Below, piece by piece: positions 26,906-38,243 of a stretch of DNA of 64,000 nt (the stretch's first letter is position 1; the number at the start of each line of letters is the position of its first letter). Both the position numbers and the translations under genes were made by a program. The notes below the pieces were generated by a model. The model saw only the letters and a program-made list of their open reading frames with translations. It did not search any database and was not told the origin of the DNA. The stretch comes from Circinella umbellata (taxonomy: Eukaryota > Mucoromycota > Mucoromycetes > Mucorales > Lichtheimiaceae): the NCBI GenBank assembly GCA_025093555.1, contig JAIWNF010000001.1, positions 248,001 to 312,000 of the forward strand, read 5' to 3'.

Positions 26906-28246
26906 ATGGACTTTATTAACTACCAACCAGAAACTGATGCTCACGGTTATTCCGACAGTAATGATGAGATGGATTTCGAAAGTACTGCCATTGAGTATAG
27001 AAACATTGAAATGATTATTAATTTCGATGACATGAAGGAAGCAGAAAATGAACGAATGGTCGAAGCTGTTAATTGTATTTCTGAAGAAATACAAGCTCTT
27101 TCGATTAATAACATAAAGAGGTACAAAAAATATGGACAAGACCAAATAGAGCGATTTATACGCTTGAAACAAGAAGAAGGCTTGTCAATCCCAAAAGCTG
27201 CTGCGCAATGTGGTATACCTAGAAGTACTGCATATGAATTGATCAATGAATTCAATTCAAGTGACGGTACGGTTCTACCTGGAAATAACCCAAGAAAATC
27301 ACAAAACAGAGCGAAAAAGCTTCACCCAATTCACTCGGAATTCTTAATCCAGCTTTTCGATCAAAATCCCTCCATAGTACTTGAACAGGCGAGAATTCAA
27401 CTTTGTGAAGCATTTTCCGGGCTTGAAATTTCAATTCCTGGTCTCTATAAGCATATTCGAGAGAAGTGTGCATTATCTTTGAAGCAAGCAACAAAATATA
27501 CAGCAGAAAGGGATTCACCTAGGACTCTTCAGCTTCGCTTTGATATTATTACACAGTGGAAAGCAAATGGAGTGGATTTCAAAACTAACTGTGTGTTTGT
27601 CGATGAAGCTGGGTTTCATACCCAAATGATTAGAGGACGTGCATGGTCAAAAAAAGGTAACCCAGCAGTGGTTCAAGTACATACACAGAAAGGTGTAAAC
27701 ATAAGCATCATCAGGTGTATATCTCCATTTGGTGTGATTAACTTTTCTAAGGTTGAACCATTGAGAAAAAGCGATGTTGCTAAAGCTGAAAAAGAGTTCT
27801 CCCAGCCTGCAAATAAGAAAAGAAAGGCCAACAGGCAGGATGTGGATAAGACCAAAAAGCTCCCAAAAGGCACAACTGCATACCATATTGTGAAATTTGT
27901 GGATGCTGTCATGGATACTTTAGACAAACATGATAAAAAAGGAATGTTTATTGTTTTGGATAACTGCAGAATTCATCATTCTCAGTTTGTAACCGATGTA
28001 ATAACAAGAAGAGGCTATAAACCACTTTTCATGCCACCTTACTCCCCATTTCTCAACCCTATAGAAGAATGCTGGTCAAAGATTAAAAAGCTCATCAGAA
28101 GAAACCCCCTGGACGAAAAAGATACTCTTACACCACGTATTGCCGAGGCATGTCTTAAAGTTACTGTGGAAGACAGTAATGGTTGGATAAGGCATGCTGA
28201 AACATACTGGGATAGATGTCTTGAAAAAGAACTTCGTTTAAAGTAG
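26906..28246 (+). CDS. Transposase, IS630-Tc1-mariner superfamily, DD34E
   Basis: Single exon, 446 residues. The N-terminal half has a helix-turn-helix (IPKAAAQCGIPRSTAYELI, about residues 95-113) and a second DNA-binding-like block. The catalytic DDE domain has Asp233 in FVDEAGFHTQ, Asp352 in IVLDNCRIHHS and Glu387 in PYSPFLNPIEECWSKIK, with 34 residues between the second Asp and the Glu. A Lys/Arg-rich stretch (about 303-321) may be a nuclear signal inside the DDE domain. All catalytic residues are intact and there is no frameshift, so the protein should be functional. It would cut the flanking inverted repeats and insert at TA. The start ATG at 26906 is the first in frame inside the element. 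Confidence 0.93.
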   Translation: MDFINYQPETDAHGYSDSNDEMDFESTAIEYRNIEMIINFDDMKEAENERMVEAVNCISEEIQALSINNIKRYKKYGQDQIERFIRLKQEEGLSIPKAAAQCGIPRSTAYELINEFNSSDGTVLPGNNPRKSQNRAKKLHPIHSEFLIQLFDQNPSIVLEQARIQLCEAFSGLEISIPGLYKHIREKCALSLKQATKYTAERDSPRTLQLRFDIITQWKANGVDFKTNCVFVDEAGFHTQMIRGRAWSKKGNPAVVQVHTQKGVNISIIRCISPFGVINFSKVEPLRKSDVAKAEKEFSQPANKKRKANRQDVDKTKKLPKGTTAYHIVKFVDAVMDTLDKHDKKGMFIVLDNCRIHHSQFVTDVITRRGYKPLFMPPYSPFLNPIEECWSKIKKLIRRNPLDEKDTLTPRIAEACLKVTVEDSNGWIRHAETYWDRCLEKELRLK

Positions 28247-28258
28247 AGCATTTTTAAT

Positions 28259-28413
28259 GTCCCAAAAAATAAAGATATAGTCTGAAATAAAAAATAGACT
28301 TTTTCTGAAAAAAAATACAAAAGGTCTGAAAATGAAATTGAGCATGTCTGAAATAAAATTTGATTATGTCCAAAAAAAAATTGAAAAGGTCCGAAAACCA
28401 AGTTAAAATACTG
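28259..28413 (-). repeat. Right terminal inverted repeat of the Tc1/mariner-like element
   Basis: Inverse of 26697-26850, with the same 21-22-bp internal units; begins 13 bp after the transposase stop codon. Confidence 0.92.
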
Positions 28414-28415
28414 TA

Positions 28416-30889
28416 TTATGTTAATACTAATGATAATGACATACTTACTTTCCTTTTTCACTTATACATTAATAGTCCTTGAATACTTGGTATTCTTTAA
28501 AATATATTCTTAAAGTCAGTAACCACTTCTATATATACGACACAAAGACTATTGTTCAATAATCAAAAAAAAAAAACAAAGACCACCATAAAAAAAGTTT
28601 TGGCCGCATTTGGCCGTATTTGGCCGTACTATTCACTTGTGGCCAAGTGCGGCCAAGTGCGGCCAAAAGAGGCCAAACCCTATGTGGTACAAAAGCGCTC
28701 GTTCAATCCAGCGTGACACCATTTTTTTAGAACTATAAACCCGACAAACTGTCGTCGTTCTAATCAAAGGTGTATTATTCACTCAAAAAACATGTATAAA
28801 TGATTGTATCATACCAAATTATTATCGGTAACTAAACGAGACGAGTTATAAATGAAGCCTCATAGGAGCTTATTGGTGGCTTATTCTTTTGAATGAATGA
28901 ATATATAATATTGGGTAATTTTATTAAAATAGTTGAACAGAGACAACTATGGAACATACAAAAGTTATGATTAATATTAAAAGGTATGTATAAATATCAG
29001 GAAGTTAGGCGACATATACAGTAGGGTGGGTTCTTACTTGATTTTTGTATGTGAAATGAAAAGATCGACGATATTGATGAAGGATGGGTTTTATCAAGAA
29101 AAAAGTTCGAATCGACGGCACTGTCCCCAACGTTTTCCAACATGTTGCTATCCCACGATACGTGATGACATAAAATTTTATCGGCACTATCCATCAGTGT
29201 ATTATCTGGAAGAATAACAACAATTAGGAACCACAAAATTATTACTATGTTCCATACTCATCTAAAGCACCAAAGCCATGTTTTTGTACACATACATATG
29301 GGACATAAATAAAATATAAAGCAAGAATTTAACACAGATCCCCAAGTGGTTACATATATCGGAAATGATACAAAGTTGATTTGGGGTCACACAGGATATT
29401 GGAAAGGAATAATGACGATCTTATAAATAGGCTGATACTTCTTGAAAAGCGAGAATATCTCGATCAGAACATGCTGTTCGCAAATAAGCAATAAACTGAG
29501 TTTGGGCTAGTAGGGTTTATTGAAATTAATTCAAGTGCTTAAGAAAGCAGCTTGGATAGTTTTTCCTTTTGAATATCACCTTCCTTACTCTTTTCTTTTA
29601 TCAACAACAGTTACTGATACTTTTTTTTGCTGATAATTTTTCCACTCCACCCCTTTTTTCCTTATTTTTCTTTCAAAGCTTGTTACTATATTTATCAAAA
29701 CCATCTCTACAACAAAGTCATAAAAATACTCCCCACTCATAGCTCTTTGTTACGTATAATTTTTGTTACAATGACAATTTTCAACAGCACCACTTTTGCC
29801 GTTCGTCCTGAGCCACAACAACAATATTTCGTCGTTTCTTCTTCTCCTACCAAAAATACTGTATTTTTGGTATCTTCATCAATTTAGTTGTAGAAAACAG
29901 CTTATGTGAAATCTTACGAAGATATGTAGATCAATTGATGGAGACTGCTACTGAAATTCTTTTGGCTCATTCATTTATGACTGTTTGATATTATCAAGTA
30001 TCAAATCATGGCAAGAAAAAAGAATAGCTGAATAGCGTCGATTTCCTATCTGGATCGGCAGATAAAAACAAAAGATAGGGGTTAAGGCAATTGAATGAAA
30101 TAAAAAAATAATGAATATGGGAGCTTATTTTGGGCTTATATAATGTCAAACCACAAAAGGGAAAATATAAGGTGAATCAATCATCCAAAAAAAAGTGGAT
30201 AAGATAGTGTTTTAATATGAAAAATATAAAATGAATAACCTGAAGTTCTTTTTATCTGTGATCGATTCGATTCTATTTGTATTATTTTACTATTATGTCT
30301 AAACCTTTTTCAGGCAATCAAAATGTTTATTATGGAGTAACGAAATGAGAAGCTTTATTAAAATGATAAAAAAAGATATTCCAATGTTTTATTTTTTGCC
30401 GGGTAGGTCTCATTGTCATTTTGAAAATCCATATTACTGCCCACATACAAATTCTACTGCTCTATATAGGTCACAACCCCAGTCAGCAACCAATGACTCT
30501 AGTCGATGTCGGGTTTTAACTCATATATTAATAATGCAAATCCAGTGTTCTCAAAAAAATTATTATTGCCAAATTTGTACTATTGTGCTACATATTTCAG
30601 TAGTTCCTGTTGTAGACCATGTATTATAACGTTATGATAATGATAATGATAATGATAACAGATAGGGAACATAAAAAATGTATACAAACCAAGTTCCTTT
30701 TTATTTAAAAAAAAAATATCATATATGCCAACTTTTAATGTTGTAAGAGATTTTTTTACTTGTCTATTTCCGACAGTTTCTGCCAGGCCGGAAACTCGGA
30801 AACTGCCAACACTATATCACACACTGACATCATTGGTTTCCTCCTCCAAAATAAAATAAAGTAAAACGTCATCTCAAATAATATTTTTG
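28416..30889. other. Gene-poor region with repeats and small coding-like fragments
   Basis: No complete gene. It contains the GGCC array (28598-28678), a minus-strand frame at about 29215-29050 (LPDNTLMDSADKILCHHVSW) of unknown origin, and a fragment at about 29492-29418 (minus) preceded by an acceptor-like AG and reading QFIAYLRTACSDRDILAFQE to a stop, like the last exon of a lost gene. A small + frame at 29771-29887 (38 residues from ATG) has no recognised domain. A GATAAT microsatellite lies near 30634-30657. Confidence 0.5.
28598..28678. repeat. Palindromic array of GGCC motifs at 10-bp spacing
   Basis: GGCC cores start at 28602, 28612 and 28622 in units TTTGGCCGYA. After a 19-bp step they continue at 28641, 28651, 28661 and 28671 in the opposite orientation (GGCCAAGTGC type). 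The two halves form an imperfect inverted repeat with exact 10-bp periodicity. The surroundings are AT-rich and gene-free. Confidence 0.85.
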
Positions 30890-31459
30890 ACTCCCTTTCT
30901 ATTTTATTCTTCTTTTCTTTACAAAAAAGAAGCACTTTTTTGCTCGTTGCGTAACCAGTTAATGACAAGTGTTGAAGAGTTGAACGTTCCTTTTGGTAAG
31001 TTATTATTTATTATTTTGTTTTCTCTGGCGTAAAAAAAAATGGATAATAGGCTAAATGGTTATTAAACATAACTATGATGTAATATATTAGTTCCTTTTG
31101 CTGACGTTGAAGAAGAAAATTCTGCAAAAGCAACTAATCATCTCCGTAAGTCTTTAAAATAGTGTATATGATAAAAGAGAAACCAAAAGGAAAAAAAAAC
31201 AGTTTTAAGAAGGTTTATACATTTGAATAGAGAGTCCTAAAAAATTATAATTATATAGATTTGCGTATTCAGCAACGAAACGGTCGAAAAAACACTCACT
31301 ACTCTTCAAGGTTTACCAACCGAATATGACCATAAGAACCAACGAAAGTAGACCAAAGATCATATTTCATTATTCCATGCTAACACATTCAAGCTAAAAA
31401 GCCTGCTTTAAACACTCTGAAAATCTTAAAGGTGTTTGAAAAAAAAAATCTGCAATCAA
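30890..31459 (+). pseudogene. eIF1 (SUI1) pseudogene, DNA-level copy
   Basis: This stretch repeats the intact eIF1 gene found at 40208-40732 on the other strand, including both introns and some upstream sequence, so it arose by DNA duplication rather than from mRNA. Exon 1 (MTSVEELNVPF) starts at 30962. Lesions visible against the intact gene are an extra A in the run after GGTCG (near 31289), a foreign insert of about 80 bp after the codons for YDHK (about 31336-31418), and loss of most of exon 3 through a jump between A-runs, rejoining at AAATCTGCAATCAA (about 31450). It cannot encode eIF1. Confidence 0.92.
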
Positions 31460-31479
31460 CGGCACATGATATGTTTTAT

Positions 31480-32400
31480 TGATGCTTTTTATGCTATTGG
31501 TGGCAAATCAAAAGAAAATGGCGTCGGTTACTATGCATATTGATAGAAAAACAGCTGGTCCCTGTGTTTGATGTCCTCTCGGTTGAAGTTGAGCCTGCTA
31601 TGACCTTCTCAACCACAAATACTATTGCTGTTATCGATATTTCTCGAGTACGTTCTTTCTTTATTTTTGTCTTCATTCTTTTTATTTCGTTTTTTTTCTT
31701 GCAATCTACGTGTCAACTAACAATAGTAATAACAATAATAATATTATAACTCAAAAACACATGAAATAGGCTCAGTTACCTTCTGCCAGAAAAGGATCAT
31801 TGTAAGTTGACAATAGCTTTGTTGTAAAAATAACAGTGAAATAACATTGAACTACTTTTTCTTTATGTATAGATTCACTCAAAGTCCGCAAGAATTATTG
31901 GAACAAGTATTTGATTTATTATCGATATCTGACTTGGTTTCATTATCTCAAACCTGCACTTATTTACGTACCAGCATCGATACCTTACCTATTTGGAGCC
32001 ATATTATCAACAATAATAACCTCAAAAAAACAAAAAAAATGGCGGGGTGTTTCTTTGGTGGCAAAGTCCATTTGGCGTATATGTGAACTTTGCTACAAGT
32101 CTTGTGGTTCCCATGGTAGCTCAAAAGCTTTAACTGTTTTCAAGGATGATTACCAACAAGTTCAAAAATTATGTTTAATGTGTCGTGTGAATGAATATAT
32201 TGAAACCAAGCCGGAAGTCGATTTACCACGTCAATTAATGACTGGTGTTGTAGATAAAACGGAAGGTCGCAAATTATTCAAGATAAGTCCAGATTCGTTC
32301 AACTCACTTAATCCTGTCTACCAACACACCACCCGGTATGGTAAACCAACATATGAATATCAATTGAAAGATGTTGCTAGACGAGCTATGATTGTCCATG
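31480..32400 (+). pseudogene. F-box/RRM-like gene, copy 2 (frameshifted and truncated)
   Basis: Close copy of 25550-26460. It starts with the undamaged start codon region (ATGGCGTCGGTTACT at about 31519), then has an extra A after GATAGAAAA (near 31550) and another in the A-run before TGGCGGGG (near 32038). Both shift frame. The second Cys pair (LCLMCR) is intact here although it is lost in copy 1. The copy ends abruptly at 32400, exactly where the large inverted-repeat element begins, losing the RRM-like part. Copies 1 and 2 therefore carry different lesions. Confidence 0.85.
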
Positions 32401-32473
32401 CAATATACTTATGTCCATGCAGCTTAACTTTGAAGCTCCCCCATTGAAAGTTTGAAATTTCAAGCCCAGAATT
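32401..32473 (+). repeat. Left terminal inverted repeat of the 5.9-kb element (outer part)
   Basis: Matches the inverse of 38244-38320 apart from a 19-bp extra segment around 32435-32453. It is interrupted at 32474 by the nested foldback element and resumes at about 32699. Confidence 0.75.
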
Positions 32474-32694
32474 TTACTATAGGTGAGTGACGAAATCAAA
32501 TGATGAAGGTAATTTTTTTCTTCCTTTTTTATTTTTCTTTTTGATCACCTTTAAAAAAAATTAAGTTAATGTATAATGAAGAAAAGAAATAGACCCGGCA
32601 TTATCAAAAAACAGAAAGTATTTGTTCAAGAAGAATAGAAAAGGAAGAAAAAAATTAACCTCCTTCACTTGATTTCGTCACTCACCTATAGTAA
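32474..32694. mobile_element. Nested foldback (MITE-like) element
   Basis: 221 bp with inverted ends starting TTACTATAGGTGAGTGACG, arms of about 45-50 bp, and no coding capacity. It is flanked by AATT on both sides (32470-32473 and 32695-32698). Removing it with one AATT restores alignment of the left inverted repeat with the right one. A TA duplication (TA before CTATAGG) is an alternative reading. Confidence 0.75.
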
Positions 32695-32751
32695 AATTCT
32701 GGGCCCGTGTGACATGTCTGGGCCTGATGGAATTAATTCTTTAATTTTTTA

Positions 32752-32790
32752 GAAGGATTTTGAGGGTGCGTAGCACCCTCAAAATCCTTC
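32752..32790. repeat. Perfect 18-bp-arm hairpin
   Basis: GAAGGATTTTGAGGGTGC, a 3-base loop (GTA), then its exact complement. It lies just inside the left inverted repeat of the large element and could be a protein-binding or cruciform site. Confidence 0.9.
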
Positions 32791-33302
32791 TTTTTGTTAA
32801 TGGTGTTCGTTAGAATAATGGTTTTTAGATAAATCAAAAGTATCATGGCGAAAATATCAAGCGTCATCAAGACCTTTTACTTTATATATGGGGTTCGTCA
32901 GAATAATGGGTTTCAACTATATCAAAAAGAGGATGACCAGAATATCTATAACCAAAGATACCCTTGTAAAAAATTATTGATGTGTAGTAACGAACATTGA
33001 TATTCAACTTTTAAAAATTCCATGATATACACACAGTAGCTAAGCATGTCATTATGTATGGAAAAATAAAGAAATATATACGTAATTGATATTACTACGA
33101 TTACTATTGCGAGTTTAATTTATTACATTTGAGCTAAGCAAATCAAAGCTTTTTTATCAAGTACAAAAGAAAGAGTAATTATATGGTGATGCAATGATAT
33201 AAAAGGAAAATTGAATAGATTATTTTTGAAAAAATAGAAGCACAGAACGTTATTGGTATATATGTTTGATTATAAAAAATATAAAAATATTTTTTTTAGG
33301 GG

Positions 33303-36300
33303 TTATGAAGGATTGCGATTTTGGCATAGCTTTGATTGTGCGCGCCCTTTACAGTTTGCAAGGCCACATCTACAAGTACGTGTACGTTTTCGTGGTAATT
33401 CCCATGTCGAAATAGGGACTACAGTTGATGATGAGCGATGTGTGAGTACATTAGGTGATAAAGATATATGGGAATGTTGTGGGAGTATTAGCGGTGTTGG
33501 TGGCACTGATGGTGGTATTGACGGTGTAAATGAGGAGGGTGGTTGAAGTGGCCTGGAAGTTGGTGGCGGATAGTATCGTATATCTTGTGGAATGTACGGC
33601 TGTATACCCTGCGGAACGAAAGGCTCGTGCTGTTGTTGGCGTGTAGATGTTGAATGGGGCCGTTGAGCTGGAGTTATTGATAAAGAAGAATTTGATACGC
33701 CATTGGATAATATAGGAGGTGGAAGCACAAAGGAGTTGGTATTCGATAAAGTAATTGTTGCATCAGTTGGTATATTTGGAGGCGGCGGTAAACTTATATC
33801 ATTGCTTCGACTAGGAGATTGCAACTGTTCCCTCATGGTTATCAATTCGGTGTTATTTCTGGTAATTGTACGGTCTATTACTTGACCAGAACACCAAGAT
33901 TTGTGGTGTGATTTGAGAATTTCAGGTGTTTTATAGAATATATCATTACCATTAGCATGGTTACTATTCCATTGTTGGGCTTTTTGATTCCAATCAATTG
34001 GTATATCTGTGCTTCTGGGCATTATATTTGAAAATAAAACGAATTCCTGGCGGGTATGAATAGGAGTTACAGCATATCTGGTTTTTAACCTTGAAGCAAT
34101 ATACTTGTACATTTTTCCTTTTTGGTTACTTGTAGCTCCAATTGGCAACACTAATCGCGTACTTAATCTGATTGGTAATAATGGATCTAAACCATGATTA
34201 TTGTTGTTCTCCGTGCTAACAGTATCGATGTGTATATTACTAGCAATCTCCTGTGGAAAAGGTGTGATACCAAATGTCTCATCAGATTTACGTAATTTCA
34301 AAGCATTCTTGACTATGAGAGATGCTGATGGATCGTATCTTTTTTTAGATTTATCATCCAATGGCAATGACTCTTCTAAGTTGGAGATAGTTTGTGTTAA
34401 CCACGGATCATAATGACCTAAATGTTTTCTACCATGTCTATTTTTTGATCCAACCTACAGTTTAAAAAAAAGAATATCAGGACAAAAAATTAATAAATAA
34501 TTCTAATTCTAGTATTTAGGTTGGTTGGTTTTTGTACAAATACATACATCAATATTGTGCCGTAATCGGTAATCCGCTAACATACAGTTGGTCATATGTG
34601 GGCCAGCACCGAACGAGCCAAACTTTCGGATTATGTTTTGATGCACACCTCCTTCAAGAGAATTAGTACCTCTACTACATCGATACATTGGAAGATTGTT
34701 TTTATCTACCCCCATTTCAAAATATAATGGTATTTCTGGTGGGTCTGATACTTCTCCCATACGTATAGCCTTCAGAACATTACGTGCTTGCTTCCATGTT
34801 TCATGGTCAAAAAGAGGTTTTCTAGTGGTATCACATTCTAATGGACCATATTCAGCAAAAAGATTTTGAACGACAGGGTATAAATCTTCAGGCTGAGGAA
34901 CTGTTCTTCTACATCGGCGCAAAACCCAAGCAGGATTTTTAGTCAGCATGTAATCCCATGAATGGCCAATTGTTCGTAAATGTTTTTCTATTCGGTTACG
35001 GTCTTCACTATTAGCAACAAATATAGCATCTCGGAAACGACGTTTGAATTCTTTAGCCAAAAGGTGCTTTTTTGGAACTTTGATCATATCCATGAGATGA
35101 AAAATATCTTTTAAAATTCTTGGATTAGGGGACTGGGTATATTGCTGTTCTGATGTCAAATTTGGAAGATATTGTGATCCTGCTGTAGAAATTAATTCAT
35201 GCGCAATTGGTATATCATTGGAATCATTGTCAGATGAAGAAGAGGACGTAGCAATTGATGCTGTTTCGATATAATCATCGTTTGTTTCTCTATATTCATC
35301 AGGATTACGTTCAGGAACTACGGAGGTATCATTTTCACTTGGTATTAAGGAAGGTGATGGTATACACTGATCGGGGTTTTCGGTACGAAGTAGAGAAATC
35401 GGGACTGGAATAACAAAAGGAGGGCATCCAAATTCTGACAAAGTTTTAGCTTCACCTTCTTTTGTCATCACCAATGCACCAGGGATCCCAACTCTTGTAA
35501 CAGTAAATGGAATCTCCACCGAATTAGTTTGGTTATCTTGAGTCACTTGTTCAGCAATATGACCAAATGCTACAGGACTTCCAAGATATTGCAAAGAGCA
35601 ATGGAGACCAGCGGGTATATAATCCGGGAGGATCTTTCCAAAAACGTTGAGATCCTTGACCGATTCAAATATTTTGAATGATGCCCAAGCATCAAGGGCA
35701 GCATACATCACCTGATTCTCGTCTAATGCGCCGGATTCCCAATCACTTAAACGCAAATTCGAATCTTTAGACAATTTACCACCAAGCACAAGTGCAGATA
35801 TGTCTGATAGACCCAAAGTACCACGCTCAATAGCACCTCGACGTCGGCAAAACGCACCAAGCTCCAAAGCACCTTTCCAAGCTATGCCAAAATCACGGTT
35901 AAGCTTTTTTAAATCACCTTTTACATTTCGACCAGCTTTCACTATAGTCGAATCACTAATTAATAACGCCAGAGCACGTGGAACACCTTCAGATGATTTG
36001 ATACGAAATAACCAAACTGAATCTGCACATGCAACTTGTATCCAAGAAACCTTTCCAGTAGCATTGGTTATTGGATTGTAGTTCCATTCACAGTCAAAAC
36101 CAACCACAAGAGAATCACTTATACCGTCGGATTTGTTTCGGATGGCTTGAACGGCTTGATCAACTTGCTCGTTGGTTTGAACAAGATTGACTGAGACACT
36201 ACTGGGCAATTGTAAAAACGGTACTGGATGGTTTTGATGATCTTCGTTTGTTGATTGTTGGATATTATGAGTATGGGTATTATTGGTATGAAGTGTACGT

Positions 36301-38033
36301 TTGAGAGACGGTAAAGACCGTTCAAGCAGACGACGATCACCCTTTACATTGTCCGTAAAAAATAGATCTGGTTGCTGATGGTTATACAAACGATACGAAT
36401 GCATCATTTCCTTCAACGGTGCTTCAAGATGAGTGGTTGATTTTGTTGGAACTAAAAGTTGGAGACGTATTTCTTCATACTCGTTACAAAGGGTATATAA
36501 TGCAGTGAACGCGGATGATCCTCCAAGTTTTGCCATATGCTTTGGTACTTTAAAGGAATGGTCACCTTTAAGAATAATCCCACCAAGGATAGCCAACTCT
36601 TTATCCATCAATGGTTGTAATTGGTCGATAAGTGCTGTATACACTAGTCGCAAGTATCCAGTTGAAGGTACATAACCTGCATATCCTTCTGGATCTTTGA
36701 AACTTGAAAAACGTTTGTATATAATTGGATTATTACCACGAGGGATATCATGAAAGGTTGGGTATTTTTGACGATGCACAAGTGAGTTTAGGTATTGTAA
36801 ATGGAGTCTGGCATGTCTTAGTGTATGGAATTCTCGTAAAGCTCGTTGTAACCTATGGACACCCATACCATTTTGCATAACTATACGCAGTAGATCGCCA
36901 AGGTGTTTGGACACAGCACTTCGATGAGTTAAATATGCTGGAAATTCAGCTTGAAGATGCGATGGCAACTGTTCCATAATTCGACTGTCATGTGCGTTTA
37001 AACTAGTCTTACAACTTTTATTGGTGCATCGATACCTTGAAGACATGATGTAGAAGCAACTAAAGAAAGATATATATGTTAGTTTTCGATTAATCGAAAA
37101 CGTAGACTAGAATTATTACCTATCAATGTCTACAACTCGACGAGCACGTGGGTCGCTATTAAATCCTTTACTGTTTAGTTTTTGTTTACAATCGGGACAC
37201 TTTAACATTGTAGTAATTAAACGATGAGGTGACCAAAGAAAAACACGAGGGTGATATAACTTTTTAGGATCAGCAGGCCCAGAGTATAATGCAAAATATG
37301 GAGAAGGTGGTTCAATCCAAAAAGTATTATGATTCTGATCATATTCTCGTGGACCTTGCTTGCCATCCTTAACTATACGGTTTTGTAACTTCTCAAAATA
37401 CTCGGTGAGAATTGGAGCCTCCACATAATTAGTACTATCATCTTCTACCGTTAGATCATCTTCTGCTTCACTGCTGCTATCATCATCGTCGTCACATTGA
37501 GGCATATCTTCCACTTCCGTGTTTCGTGACAAAGTACCAATGGTACAAATGTTATTATCAACTGTTGCCTCGGGCTATATTGAAAGTATAAAGTTGGTTA
37601 GCATTTTATACACTATAAGCTTTTATTTTGTTAGAGCCACACAAGCCTACTCACATTGTTTCCAGAGTTAGGCACTCTATCATCTATGTTACTGTCGAAT
37701 GATAAAGATATATCACTATTGTTTGATGATGAAGGAACATTATCATCGCTCGATACTATAGGGATATTTTGTTGACGAGAACTCTATATTACATTATACA
37801 TGTCCTACTGTTAAAAAAATACTTTTCACGATGTTTTATTAAATATTTTGACGAACCGTTTTAGAAGCGGAATTGCTAGCTTCTTGATGATCAATGGATG
37901 GTAGAGCTGATCCAAAATTTAAAGATGTTTGACCTGCTACTTGCTTTTTATGTCTGCCACCATTTGGATTAGCACCACCCTTTTTTCTTCCTCTTTGCTT
38001 TGTATTAAATTTAAACGGGCTTCCAGTATTCAT
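33303..38033 (-). CDS. Transposon protein: DUF6729-like zinc region, transposase-like core, nested DEDDy 3'-5' exonuclease
   Basis: Five predicted exons in transcript order: 38033-37857, 37783-37655, 37574-37120, 37059-34548, 34454-33303; every phase agrees, 1474 residues. Approximate order: basic N-terminus (GRKKGGANPNGGRHKK); acidic linker; a block resembling DUF6729 (LYHPRVFLWSPHRL, CPDCKQKL, DPRARRVVDID, RYRCTNKSC) at about 170-270; and a core with Asp about 420 (LKGDHSFKVPKHMAK) and Asp about 490 (LFFTDNVKGDRRLLE). A complete DEDDy exonuclease at about 572-720 follows (FDCEW; GRNVKGDL; YAALDAWASF, with Asp576, Glu578, Asp636, Tyr706, Asp710). Then comes RGTNSLEGGVHQNIIRKF with Glu about 1056, a possible third catalytic acid. 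The C-terminus is Pro/Ser-rich and ends in a Cys cluster (CRCGLANCKGRAQSKLC). No lesion was seen. It is probably the protein that mobilises the surrounding element. Family names are from memory of similar fungal proteins. Confidence 0.85.
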
Positions 38034-38243
38034 TTTTATTAAAAAAAGTATAAAACAAAAAGGAAAAAGAAATAAAGTGACAGGTGCCTATTGGCCTCTT
38101 TTATTTTGATATTGTCAATGCAAAAAAGAGAGGGGTATGAAAAGCACGCTTTTTTCGCGTAGTACAAAAGAGACTATCTCACAATTTGATAGGCTGTTTG
38201 ACATTGTTTCAGAGACTATCTCAAAAATTGATTCGCTAATTTT

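Larger units (their letters stand above)
26697..28413 (+). mobile_element. Tc1/mariner-like DNA transposon with long iteron-built inverted repeats
   Basis: The element is 1717 bp, bounded by TA on both sides (26695-26696 and 28414-28415), the target-site duplication of the IS630-Tc1-mariner superfamily. Ends read CAGTGTTTTAACTTGG and, inverted, CAGTATTTTAACTTGG. The inverted repeats extend about 154 bp (26697-26850 and 28259-28413) and are nearly identical. One intact transposase gene without introns lies between them. It sits just after a splice donor of the F-box copy, so it inserted in an intron or in the former 3' part of that gene. Near-identical ends and an intact frame indicate recent activity. 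Confidence 0.93.
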
